Source: Rhabdophis nuchalis | Lineage: Eukaryota > Chordata > Lepidosauria > Squamata > Natricidae | NCBI GenBank assembly: GCA_039707465.1 | Contig: CM077648.1 | Span: 17,295,619-17,359,618, forward strand | DNA: 64,000 bases | Reading direction: 5' to 3' | Shown here: positions 54,393 through 64,000 of the stretch, piece by piece | How the letters are laid out: each line of letters begins with the position of its first letter | How positions within the stretch are numbered: position 1 is the first letter of the stretch | Notes under the pieces: model-generated | The model's input: only the letters and a program-made list of their open reading frames with translations | Database searches by the model: none | Told to the model about the DNA's origin: nothing | Made by a program: the position numbers and the translations under genes

Positions 54393-55200
54393 GTCAACTC
54401 TGAAGCATACCTGGCTGAAGCCATACCATTGTGCTGCCTCACAGTTGCCGCAAAGCCTGAGAAAGGGAACGGAGTGGGGAAGTAGCTTACAGTCAAAATA
54501 AAAAGTTTTCCTCTGGGAACCAAGGTCATGGTAACAGGAGGCTGGGGAAGGGAGCTTGCCAGCTATATTCATTGGATAATGTGACTGATGACACTGGGAA
54601 GGAAGGAGGTTTTATCCTTTTAATTAGGTGAAAAACGCGGGAACTTTCAGAGTTGGTTTTCACTGGCTGTGCCGATACGATGTATCCAATAAACATGCCC
54701 CATACTTCCCTGCGGCTGATTCGCTCCCACAGAGAGGGACTTCTCCGGGTGCCGTCCACTAGGCTATGCCAGCGGGCGACGCCCAGAGGAAGGGCCTTCT
54801 CTGTGGCGGGCTCGACCCTCTGGAACGGCCTTCCCCCCCAAAATTAGAACAACTACGGACCTCCGCTCCTTCCATCAAAAACTTAAAACACACTTTTTCT
54901 GCTTGGCTGGCCTAGGTTAGTCTTCCGTCTTTTAATAGGGTTTAGGGGATTTTAGTTAATTTTAAAATTGGGGAATTTTAGCGCAGGGATAATCTTTGTT
55001 TAATTTGTCTTTTATGTAATTTATTGATGTATATTTATTGGTATTTTTAATTTCCCTGTGCACCGCTCCGAGTCCCTTTGGGGAGAGGAAGCGGTCTATA
55101 AATAAAATTTATTATTATTATTAAATTTATTATTATTATGTTCTTAGAGGAATCTACCTGCCTCAGTATTCTGCTTTCGATGGGTGTATTACTCGGAACA
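54393..55200 (+). mobile_element. LTR split by L2
   Basis: Left part 54,393-54,696 shares aaccaaggtcatgg, gataatgtgactgatg, gttggttttcactgg and aataaac with the 49,563 family. Right part 55,138-55,200 (aggaatctacctgcctcag) matches the end after aataaag at 45,790. An L2 lies between. Confidence 0.6.
54697..55137 (+). mobile_element. L2-type LINE 3' end inside LTR
   Basis: Encodes HTSLRLIRSHREGLLRVPS and FSVAGSTLWNGLPP, then frame-broken; 3' UTR agcgcagggataat and ccctgtgcaccgctccgag, then (ATT)n. Confidence 0.8.
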
Positions 55201-55292
55201 CTGAGAATGGATGCATTAACCACTACCCCAAACATGAATCATATTCGATATAATCAGTGGGTCTTATAGCAGAAGTGACCTTGCATTTTCAG

Positions 55293-55365
55293 GTAGCCCT
55301 CGAGTTATAACAGCAACCGAGATCAGACTTTCCATCGCTAAGCGATGTGGTTATAATGCAAGCCT
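55293..55365. mobile_element. Fragment of the CAGGTAGTCCTC-end family
   Basis: caggtagccctcgagttataac and the following aagcgatgtggttataatg are one end of the element described at 4,327. Confidence 0.5.
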
Positions 55366-56036
55366 ATTTCAGTTCAAGAGTCAGAGTTTCTCTCTCTTTT
55401 CATTGTCGTTTTTTTCAGTTTCTGCTTTCATTTGTTTCTTGAACCTGAAAATTCAACGCATGGAGGAGCTGTGCTGAATGTTTATAAGAGAAAGTCAGCC
55501 CTTGGTCTACATCTTCCTTTGATGTTTAACCTCATCTCAATTCACATTTGGCAGCCTTTCCACTTTCTAACAAGCCTTTCAATCAGTATAGCCTCATTAT
55601 TATCTTGAACTGCACTCTTAGAAGAACTTAGAAGAGTTTGCACTAATTTGCTACATTACTCTAAACAATTGGAGCGCTGTCTTCTTCCTTTGCATTCTGT
55701 ATGCAAGAATCCAGAAGTGTAGAATATTGTTTATACAATCACAGCTAATTGTTTAGAGTAAATAATTGTTTTGCAGACACTCCTGGCAGCCAGCTGTTGG
55801 CTTTATTTTAGACAGTTTCTCATGCAAATTAATGATGAAACACAGACTAAGCGCTCATCCAATGCCTTGTGGTTTGGTTTGTGTGTTTGTTTTGTTATAA
55901 TGAATGGGTTTGTGGGGGTCACCGAGTTATTTTAAGCACCAGCAGTTAAAGCACTGTCACATAAACTGAAATATCCCATTTGCATCCAAACAGAAAAAGA
56001 AGTAGTTTAATTTTTCCATGCCTGACACACACATAT
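55366..56036. other. Unique-looking stretch with 14-bp inverted repeat
   Basis: No transposon recognised. Contains a perfect 14-bp inverted repeat, tactctaaacaatt at 55,657-55,670 with its complement at 55,747-55,760. Downstream near 55,823 there is an ATGCAAAT octamer followed by TAATGA. Could be conserved non-coding sequence; that needs cross-species comparison. Confidence 0.4.
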
Positions 56037-56313
56037 CAGGGGTGGTATTCAGCAGGTTCTGACCAGTTCTAGAGAACCAGTAGCAGAAATTTTAGTAGTT
56101 CGGAGAACCAGAAAATACCACCTCTGACTGGCCCCACCCCCATCTATTTTCTGCCTCCCGAGTCCCAGCTGATCAGGAGGAAATGGTGATTTTGCAGTAT
56201 CCTTCCCCTTGGGTGGGTAAGGCAGGGAGATTTTAGTGTGTCCTTCCCCTGCCACGCCCACCAAGCCATGCCCACAGAACCGGTAGTAAAAAAAAAAATG
56301 AATCCCACCACTG
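56037..56313. mobile_element. hAT-type non-autonomous transposon
   Basis: Starts CAGGGGTGGTATTCAGC, ends GAATCCCACCACTG. Flanks acacatat and ggacatat match at 6 of 8. Confidence 0.85.
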
Positions 56314-56333
56314 GGACATATATGTGTTTATGT

Positions 56334-56446
56334 CAGGGGTCTCCAATCTTGGCAACTTTAAGACTTGTGGACTCAGCAAAGCTGGCTGAGGAATTCTGGG
56401 AGTTGAAGTCCACAAGTCTTAAAGTTGCCAAGGTTGGAGACCCCTG
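56334..56446. mobile_element. Palindromic hAT-type MITE, second subfamily
   Basis: Ends CAGGGGTCTCCAA and TTGGAGACCCCTG. Arms share the acaagtcttaaagttgcc block. Perfect duplication gtttatgt (56,326-56,333 and 56,447-56,454). Related in design to 11,021 and 19,539 but with different outer arms. Confidence 0.95.
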
Positions 56447-56454
56447 GTTTATGT

Positions 56455-56804
56455 CATCCATTCCATCTCTGAGGCTAAAGAGATGCTGCTTTGATTCGGA
56501 GATCCTTTGAGAAACTGCCTTTCTCATCAAGATACCACCCCCAGTTTTTTCAGGGATATTTATTGGGCATTTTCTTAAAGTTTTGTTGGAAGAGACTCAG
56601 TTGTCACCTTCGAGTGCATATCTTATTTATAATAGCTGTATTACAGACTGATTTTAAAAGTAGTACTAAGTGCCTGCTAAAATGTTGAAGTTTTTCCTGC
56701 TGGATAGCAAACCTCCCTTTGTTGCTTATGATATGTTTTAAGGTGGTAATGATGGGGAGAAAAATCCTGTGTAAGAAAGAGAAGTCAGATTATTTATCTA
56801 TTTA
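56455..56804. other. No recognisable feature
   Basis: Nothing assignable. Confidence 0.4.
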
Positions 56805-56805
56805 T

Positions 56806-56893
<88 letters not shown>
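56805..56893. repeat. (AAT)n microsatellite
   Basis: About 29 AAT units, the 3' tail of the following minus-strand L2 copy. Confidence 0.95.
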
Positions 56894-56894
<1 letters not shown>

Positions 56895-57090
56895 TTAATT
56901 GGTAGACCGCTCCCTCTCCCCATAGGGACTCGGAGCGGTGCACAGGCAGAATAAAAACAACAAGTATACAAACATATTTAAAAACAGATTAAACCTTATT
57001 CCTGTGCTAAAAATTCCCCATTAAAACTAAACTAAACTAAACTAAACTAAAATTCCCAATAAATTAAGTATAATATAAGTATAATAACCC
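56894..57090 (-). mobile_element. L2-type LINE 3' UTR fragment
   Basis: Plus strand shows ccgctccctctcc, then gactcggagcggtgcacagg, the complement of the L2 3' end; very short, no coding part. Includes a small (AACTA)n tract. Confidence 0.7.
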
Positions 57091-57109
57091 CATAGAAAGA
57101 GAGACTGAT

Positions 57110-57195
57110 TTGTTTGTTTATTAAATTTATTTGCTGCCCATCTCATTTTGAAATGACTCTGAACGGCTTACAGCGTATTATTGGGTTGCACAGAA
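57110..57195 (-). mobile_element. LINE tail fragment
   Basis: tttatttgctgcccatctc and gactctgaacggcttac resemble an older LINE 3' end. Weak. Confidence 0.4.
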
Positions 57196-57599
57196 TAAGC
57201 ATAAAAATAGATTTGTGTAATATTTTTGCTCTTCCTAATTTTACTTAATTGAGTATAAGCAACTGGTAATCTGTTGTGGATCAGCTCCACTACACACAGT
57301 TTTTGGTTTTATTTATTAATTGTAGAAATATGAAGATTTAACTATCCTTTCGGGTATTCACGAAGGCTAAAGTCTAATTCTTCCCCAGAGATGGTTTGTA
57401 GACAATCATTATCCATGCTGGTGCATTTTGTTTCATTGCATTGCTATTAATTCATTTTAAAAGGATAATAATAATCTAGTGACTGATCAGGTGTTAAAAT
57501 AATTAGTTAAGAAATACAAAACTTTTATAATAAAAAAAGATAATAATTTTATAATTGTAAGTTGTCCAGAGTTACCTTGAAGTAAGAGAAGTGGCCCAT
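57196..57599. other. No recognisable feature
   Basis: AT-rich, nothing assignable. Confidence 0.4.
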
Positions 57600-57695
57600 A
57601 AATTTTAGGGAGGGAGAGAGGGAGTAAGGAAAGAGAGAGGGGGGTGTTGAAGGAAGGAAGGAAGGAAAAGAAAGAAGGAAAGAAAGAAAAAAGGA

Positions 57696-57758
<63 letters not shown>
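57600..57758. repeat. GA-rich tract with (GAAA)n
   Basis: Purine-rich run ending in about 20 AAAG units; the Phe/Ser/Leu frame on the minus strand is an artefact. Confidence 0.9.
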
Positions 57759-57760
<2 letters not shown>

Positions 57761-58625
57761 TCTCTAACCTGAATCTGACCCATCATCACTTTGTTTGCTG
57801 GTTGTCTTCTTCTCTTTCTCAACATTAGAAGCTTTTCCAAAGAACTAGAATTTCACTTGTGTATCCAGAGTAGCATAATTTGAACCTGATTGTTTGTTTG
57901 TCTAGTGAAAATCATAGAAGAATTGCTCAATGGTCCATTAGTTTTTCTTTGTTTTCTGTGTTTCTTCTAACAACACAAACACATCAATAGTCTTTCTGTC
58001 CAGCCTATATGGTTGCAATGGAATCAATAAAATTAAAAACAGAACTGGATGATGATGCATCTTTTGCTCATTTCCGAGCTGGCCTCAATAGCATCCTTGT
58101 TGGAATCCCAATGATAGGCATGATATGATTCCCTTTCGCTGCACATCCGCAAGGTAAGATACGGTGACAAATGCGGAGACAATAGCTGAACAATATAAAT
58201 GCAACCTTCCCTCGATCCCTTTCTCTGCTCTCTGGCAGCATTTTGTACTTGTGAAGATTATGGCTGATCAGGGAATTTAATCCAGACTACCTTGATCCAT
58301 ACCCATCACAGAAAACTCTACTGATCCTTGAAGAAGGCTTCTCTGTGCCCTTACAGAAATGTCTTTTCTGTATCTGCCAGGAGAATTCAAAGGGCAGGGA
58401 AAAGCGCTTAGATGTCTAACATAGTAATTTAATTATTTGATATGAAGTGGCCTTTTGGGAACATGAGTTATGCTTTAAAGACCATTTAAAGAACATGTGT
58501 TAATTCACATCCAACGAACACTTCTCCATTCTCCCTATTCCATGTTCTATTTGTCTTATATGTCATTCCCCTTACCTTTTCACAAGGAAACTTCATTTTC
58601 ATATGGATAGTTATTGCATTTTAAC
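57759..58625. other. No recognisable feature
   Basis: About 870 bp of unique-looking sequence without repeats or coding signals I can identify. Confidence 0.45.
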
Positions 58626-58916
58626 CAGAGGTGGTATTCAGCAGGTTCTGACCAGTTCTGGAGACCCGGTAGCAGAAATTTTGAGCAGTTCGGAAAACTG
58701 GTAAATGCCACCTTTGACTGGCCCCATCTATTCTCTGCCTCCTGAGTCCCAGCTGATTAAGAGGAAATGGGGATTTTGCAGTAACCTTTCCCTGGAGTGG
58801 GGAGAGAATGGATATTTTACAGTATCCTTGCCCTGCCATGCCCCACCAAGCCATGCCACACCCACCAAGCCATGCCCATAAAACTGGTAGTAATTTTTTT
58901 TTGAATCCCACCACTG
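58626..58916. mobile_element. hAT-type non-autonomous transposon
   Basis: Starts CAGAGGTGGTATTCAGC, ends GAATCCCACCACTG. No matching duplication. Confidence 0.85.
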
Positions 58917-59344
58917 CTGGACATGTATTATAGGTAGTTCTTAATTAGTTTCAAATGTATTGTATATTGATATCTTCTCTGTTAGTGTGCCAACCATCAC
59001 CAACCACTTCCATTCTTCCATTCTTTTACATCGCCATCATGGTACTTTAAGCCACACAAAATGAATTGTTACTATGATAGAATTGAGGGGAAGTGATATA
59101 TTCTGATTCTCCAGGATATTTATGTGGCAATCTGCAGGAATGATAGCCTTCTAAGCTCACCTTCCATGCATTGTAGAATTACTATAAGCAAAAATATTTC
59201 TGATTAAGATTAGCATTGTGTCTTGTGTTAAATTAGGATGAGGGAGGCCCAGGTTTGAGTCCATTCTCAAACATGGAAACTGCTGAGATGAACTTGAATC
59301 AGACATTCTCCTTTAGCCCAATCTACCTTTGAAATATTTTTGTG
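58917..59344. other. No recognisable feature
   Basis: Nothing assignable. Confidence 0.4.
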
Positions 59345-60590
59345 CCGGATTCGAGGTTTGGCTTGGTAAAAATACACAAAAGAACCAGAGATTGTCTTTA
59401 AGATTATGTGTTTATTTAGACAGATGGGCTCCTTTTAAAGAAAGGAAGCCCCAAATGACAAGTAATCCTTACATTTATACTGTTTGATTACATAAGCACA
59501 CTACCCAGCAAAGCTGGCAAACAATTAGAAAAGGAAGTTATCCAGAAAGGCTGGTGCACCATAGATAAGATACAAGGAAATAGATATGCCTAGAAATAGC
59601 TAAAGATATCTTTTTAGGTGTAACCCTAAAGACACTGCATATTCTCGGATAACTCAGATTTTGGATGCTTTTTCTGGTGACGTCCTGTGACTCTGAATCC
59701 CTGACTCTGCAAGTACCTAAGGGTAGAGGAGCCATCTGCATGTATACTGTGCCTTCAGCGGAACTGGCAGCAGAGTAAGACAGTGAGGAGGTTGGGGTGG
59801 AACATGGGTCAGTCCTGGAGGCTGGGAAAGGCTCGGATGAGGGCTCTACATCAGAGGCAGAGATGAGTCCAAGGCCACCTGGCAGTTCTGAGCTGCCTTC
59901 AGAGCTAGACAGCAGTGAGGCAGAGGAACCGCCTCTGGGTACCGCTAGTAGGAAATAAAAGAGAAGTGAAAGAGGAGTGGGCTTTTGCAGGAAACAATTC
60001 ATTTGTTTCAGGAATATGGAGATCTGTCTGTGAATCTCAGAGACTCTGTGCCAAGTCTTTCCTTGCACAGCACTGTGCTTGGAAAATATTTACCGTATTT
60101 TTCAGAGTATAAGACGCACCAAGATTTTGAAGAGGCAATTTAAAAAAAAAAATTTTGCACTCTGCAGATCTCACCAAAAGAGCTCTTTTGTGTCAAAAAA
60201 GGGCATGCATAGCCTTTAGGAGGCTTTGGAGTGCTCCTAGGGGCAAAATATGAACAAGAAACGGCCCATTTTTTGCTCATTTCTACCCTCCCCAGCGCCC
60301 AGGAGCACTCTGAAAGCTTCCTAAAGGCTATGCACAGCCGTTTTGGTGAAGGGGGTGGGGTTTTGAGAGGCAAAAAATTGCTGTATTCAGTGTATAAGGC
60401 ACACCCAGATTTTCAGCCTCTTTTTTGAGCGAAAAGGGTGCCTCTTATATTCTGAAAAATACGGTACATGGCAGCTTTCCAAGCTAGATAAGATCTGTGG
60501 TCATAAATTCACCTTTGAAAGACTGTTTTCCAGGCCTTTGCTGAATGTGAATGAGAGGAATTCACATTCGTTTAATAAAAGGGGTTTTAT
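59345..60590 (-). mobile_element. Probable LTR, minus orientation, with a MITE inside
   Basis: Minus strand: a TATA-like agtataaatgtaagg, then a downstream aataaacacataatc signal, ending aatccggcaca at 59,345. Sequence continuing past the MITE (60,465-60,590) looks like the same unit, but its outer end and duplication were not found. A 176-residue minus-strand frame (59,538-60,068), Ser- and Pro-rich in its middle, shows no domain I know. Confidence 0.45.
60093..60464. mobile_element. TA-flanked MITE, CCGTATTTTTC ends
   Basis: Starts ccgtatttttcagagtataa, ends with the complement ttatattctgaaaaatacgg, TA on both sides (60,091-60,092 and 60,465-60,466). The interior is itself roughly palindromic: the aaaggctatgc block at 60,324 faces gcatagccttt at 60,208. 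Confidence 0.8.
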
Positions 60591-61378
60591 TGGGACCAGG
60601 AATCTACTTTGTGATTTTTAGGGAAGCCTAGATTGGAATAGGGTCAACAATATGAAAGAGTCAGATTGCTTGCTCAAGGTATCCTCCACGGTTGCTCCAT
60701 CAAGCATTAAGGCACACAGTGTTTATTAAGCCACATCAAAACATCATTCATTTCAAGGGCCCTCACTGTTTTTTATGCATATATAGATGGCACTTCTGTC
60801 AACATTAAAGAACTTAACCAAAGAAACACTTTGACGGGAGATGTTAACAGTGGAGCCCACAGCTTTTTCAAAGCTAGACTTACATTGCATTGTTCCCTTT
60901 ATTTAACTCAAGTGAAGAAATAGCACTTTGCTTTATACAGCGCTTCCAGATGTTCATTTGGTCTCTGTGGAGGTTGAATTTCCATTATTCCAGACAATCG
61001 CCCATATTGGCTGAGTCTGGTAGGAATTCAAGCCAATAATAAATGGAGGAACAACATTTTCTCGTTCCGGAGAAAAATAAACTTGCACACCATATCTTGC
61101 TGTTCAGAAGAGGAATAAGCTTAGCTGTTAAGGACTTGGTGTCTTCATTCTATCATCAGCAGATTTTTAAATAATTATTTGCCAATTATTTTTGCAATAC
61201 ATCATTAATTTGTGGGTTTTTTTTCTTACCAATAGCCATTTAAAAAAACAGCAACAGATCGGCAGAGATTTTATCAAGATCTAGCCGGCCCATTGTGGTC
61301 ATTTATATTAAAATTTATTGTCAACAAGAAATGGGAAACATATCTTTCCCCCAAGGCAAAAACAATTTAGTAGGCCAA
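60591..61378. other. No recognisable feature
   Basis: About 790 bp, nothing assignable. Confidence 0.45.
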
Positions 61379-61620
61379 GTAGCAATAGCACTTAGACTTA
61401 TATACCGCTTTACAGTGCTCGACAGCCCTCTCTAAGCGGTTTAGAGTCAGCATATATCGCCCCCAACAATCTGGGTGCTCATTTTACCCACCTCAGAAGG
61501 ATGGAAGGCTGAGTCAACCGTGAGCCTGGTGAGATTCCAACTGCCAAATTACAGGCAGCCAGCAGTAAACAGAAGTCCCCTGCAGTACTGCATTCTCACC
61601 CCTTCAACACCGCAGCTTTT
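61379..61620 (-). mobile_element. tRNA-derived SINE
   Basis: Complement of the 51,248 family: agcaatagcacttagac tail, cccccaacaatctggg, and gattccaactgccaaatt at the B box. Confidence 0.75.
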
Positions 61621-61703
61621 GAATTTGTAAAGTAATTGCAAAGCTGACATATATTGGGTCATACTATGTTTGTCTGATCATATAACATTTTAATCCTTTA
61701 AAA

Positions 61704-62155
61704 CAGGGGTGAAATTCTCCCGGTTCAGCTGAACCAATAGGGACAATTGGCATCAGTTCTCCGAACCGGTGGTAAAAATCTCTGGTGGCCCCGCCCATGC
61801 CCGTCTGGTTACCCTGTCACCACTCACCTCTCACTGCTCGACCCACACACCCAATCCAAACATTTCTTTCTCTGTTCACAGCAGAGCTGCTGCAGCTTGT
61901 CCCTTTAAGATAGTCCTCAGGAAGGAGGGGCCGTGGGGACCATAAAGGGAGCAGCAGCTCTGCTGAGAATGGACTCATACACACATTTTTTTCTACCGGG
62001 TTATGTGGGCGTGGCTTGGTGGTGGTGGTAACATGTGACTGGGTGGGCGTGGCCATGAGTGACATCAAGTTGGCCATGCCCATTCAGTCACAGGACTCCA
62101 CCACCAAGCCACACCCACAGAACCGGTAGTTAAAAAAAATTGAATTTCACCACTG
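61704..62155. mobile_element. hAT-type non-autonomous transposon
   Basis: Starts CAGGGGTGAAATTCTCC, ends GAATTTCACCACTG. The 9-mer cctttaaaa occurs on both sides (61,695-61,703 and 62,156-62,164), so the duplication is 8-9 bp. Confidence 0.85.
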
Positions 62156-62164
62156 CCTTTAAAA

Positions 62165-62975
62165 TGTTAGTTCCCCCACAAGAGTTATTAGGTAGATGTG
62201 CATCTAGCAGCATAAATGTAGGAATGAGCAAATCACATCCCACAGGTAAAGTAAAATAAGGAAGTTTTACGTTAAAGGCTATTTCCAAGAAAATGTTTTG
62301 CAATTTCTGTCTGTCCATTCTAGCAGTCAAAGAAGTAGATCAACTTTTGATTTGAAATTGTTTGAACTTTATTTCATTTTTTTTAAACTTTTTAATAGTC
62401 TTGATTTATGCTCAACTTCTTTTTTTCCCCTTAGGCTGTCATTTATTTATTTTATTTTATTTGGATACTGCCTGCTCTCTGAATAATTCTGAGCAGCTAC
62501 TTAACTCTGCCACAAGTGGCATCATGTTTTCTCTCTCCTGTTCATCCTGTTCCTGTGGCTCACTTTTGGTTTACGCTTTTAGCTTTCCTGGCTGTTTAGA
62601 TCCAATCGCCTGCTGTTGGGTCTAAAAGCTCCATGAATTTTGATTGCTAGCTCTGCTGGTTTGTCTGCTGCTAAACCAGTGGCAGTTGTCAGATCAGGGA
62701 CTTCTGTAAGAAAGCTTTTGATTTCCTGGATGCAAGTAGGAATGTAAGAGAGCTGAACCAAAAAAATGGAAAGTTACGAATTCATCACAGCATGAAGAAG
62801 ATAGCGAAAACTTTTACCAATCCAGCATGAGTTATAGCTCCAATGAACCAAGACTGGTGGCTTTTCTGGAAAAGAATCTAAAGGGAAGGTTAAACAGATG
62901 AGTTTTTCATGGAAGATGAAACAAAAGAGGTCAAAAGGTGAAGGAAGTAAACAAAAATCAGTAGATCTTCCATGC
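62165..62975. other. No gene; one possible LINE tail
   Basis: 62,445-62,515 (tttatttggatactgcctg) may be an old LINE tail. Rest unassigned. Confidence 0.4.
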
Positions 62976-62983
62976 AAGTCAAC

Positions 62984-63287
62984 CAGAGGTGGTATTTAGC
63001 AGGTTCTGACCAGTTCTGGAGAACCGGTAGCGGAAATTTTGAGTAGTTCGGAGAACCGGTAAATGTCACCTCTGACTGACCCCAACCTAATCTATTCTCT
63101 GCCTCCCGAGTCCCAGCTGATCGAGAGGGAATAGGGATTTTGCAGTAACCTTCCCCTGGAGTGGGGAGGGAATAGAGATTTTACAGTATCCTTCCCCTGC
63201 CACGCCCACCAAGCCACGCCCACCACACCATGCCCACCAAGCCACACCCGCAGAACCAATAATAAAAAATGTTGAATCCCACCGCTG
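62984..63287. mobile_element. hAT-type non-autonomous transposon, reference copy
   Basis: Starts CAGAGGTGGTATTTAGC, ends GAATCCCACCGCTG. Perfect duplication aagtcaac (62,976-62,983 and 63,288-63,295). The body has the agaaccggtagc and cacgcccaccaagcc blocks shared by about ten copies in the window. No transposase. Confidence 0.95.
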
Positions 63288-63295
63288 AAGTCAAC

Positions 63296-63574
63296 TTACC
63301 GTACCAGTAAATGACTTTTCCTATGTTAACAGTATGTTAGATGCTACCTTGCAGTCAGCTGAATATCATGCAAAGTGGAGGGACTAGAAGACTAGATTCC
63401 ACTTTCCAGAACCCAATGGGTATGCTCCCTAAAACCATCCTCTTATTTTTAAGGAAGGGCCATAATCAGATGAGGAGAATAATAAAACAAAATGTTGTCA
63501 CAGAATAAAACCTTAAAGAATCTACCACACACACAGCATAAGAATTTTGATTTATTCTGTCTTTCTCAACAAAT
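63296..63574. other. No recognisable feature
   Basis: Nothing assignable. Confidence 0.4.
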
Positions 63575-63795
63575 TACAATGTCTCATTTAGCAACCAAAA
63601 GTCAGACCAGAAACCGAAACCTTAAGTAAGTTGCTAAATGAAACCCTAACCCTGCCACTGCTCTTACTTCAGCTTTCTTTACTTTACAGAGCTTTGAATG
63701 TAAAGTCTGGTCATAAAAGTTATTTTTTTCATCAACTTCATAACTGCAAACAGTCATTAACAAGGCAGTCGCTAAATGAGGATTATCTGTAGTGG
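63575..63795. mobile_element. CAGGTAGTCCTC-end family fragment
   Basis: Contains tctcatttagcaacc, gttgctaaatg, cagtcattaac and cgctaaatgaggatt; decayed. Confidence 0.5.
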
Positions 63796-63939
63796 CTTGT
63801 TATCCACGGATAATTGAATTTATTCAACTACCAATGCAAAACAGTTTTGTTGAAAGTTTTAGGAAACCAGAAGGTCTACCAAATCAACGTTAGATGTTTT
63901 ATAAATGTCTGTTGTCAACACTCTTAAATTGTTCTAGGG

Positions 63940-64000
63940 CAGTGGTGGGCAAACGTATTAGTCAAGAGAGCCAAATATCAACAGTACCACGATTGAAATT
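63940..64000. mobile_element. hAT-type element, cut by the window end
   Basis: CAGTGGTGGGCAAAC end at 63,940, preceded by ttctaggg (the expected duplication); the rest lies outside the window. Confidence 0.65.

Noticed and set aside
57487..57840. 117-residue Phe/Ser/Leu-rich membrane-like protein
   Set aside because: Translation of the GA/GAAA tract; no non-repeat coding support.
59538..60068. 176-residue Ser/Pro-rich secreted protein
   Set aside because: Lies within a probable LTR on the minus strand; no signal peptide, domain or conserved block that I can recognise.

Overview
The window looks like non-coding DNA from a squamate reptile, most likely a snake. This rests on the repeat content. 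CR1, L2 and L1 non-LTR retrotransposons and an RTE/BovB element occur side by side. Very many short hAT-type DNA transposons have CAGNGGTGG ends. There are Tc1 elements, tRNA-derived SINEs of squamate type and a long GATA (Bkm-type) microsatellite. I found no host protein-coding exon, rRNA, tRNA or other cellular gene that I can defend. Every long open frame is explained by a transposon or a tandem repeat, so the window is best read as intergenic or deep-intronic sequence.

Layout. Positions 1-8,800 hold hammerhead-ribozyme-like retroelement fragments, several hAT elements, a Tc1 element with a CR1 insertion (5,003-6,101) and a (GA)n tract. Positions 8,900-16,200 hold hAT elements, SINEs, L2 3' ends and an RTE-like LINE fragment cut by a hAT element. 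Positions 16,883-19,092 are a tandem array of about 34 units of 65 bp. It is followed by an L1 3' end (19,270-20,290), then L2, an LTR-like repeat, BovB and more hAT copies up to about 30 kb. Positions 30-35 kb hold a deletion derivative of the same Tc1 family, a GATG/GATA array and a facing pair of hammerhead-like motifs. Positions 35-50 kb are dominated by nested insertions: a solo LTR inside a hAT inside another hAT at 41,206-42,643, and L2 inside hAT at 43,140-44,008 and 47,643-48,444. They also hold an unusual Thr/Gln-rich repeat-coding segment ending in a hammerhead-like motif (46,440-47,100). Positions 50-64 kb hold a further hAT copy, a SINE inside a SINE, a CR1 ORF2 fragment inside a TA-flanked MITE, LTR fragments and more hAT copies.

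The elements act together as a parasite ecology. Autonomous LINEs (CR1, L2, L1, BovB) are all 5'-truncated here, SINEs borrow LINE tails, and hAT and Tc1 derivatives carry intact ends but no transposase. Many hAT copies still have perfect 8-bp target-site duplications (TSDs), which gives boundaries and relative insertion order directly from the sequence.

The observations I rank highest are: (1) several hammerhead-ribozyme-like motifs with three different stem II sequences that each stay paired; (2) the Thr/Gln-rich segment next to one of them; (3) the 65-bp array, which has no stop codon in any of the three reverse frames over most of its length; and (4) a perfect 25-bp-arm hairpin at 45,306-45,379 that no repeat I recognise explains. 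No database search was possible. Family names are from sequence recognition, and TSDs and palindromes were read by eye.
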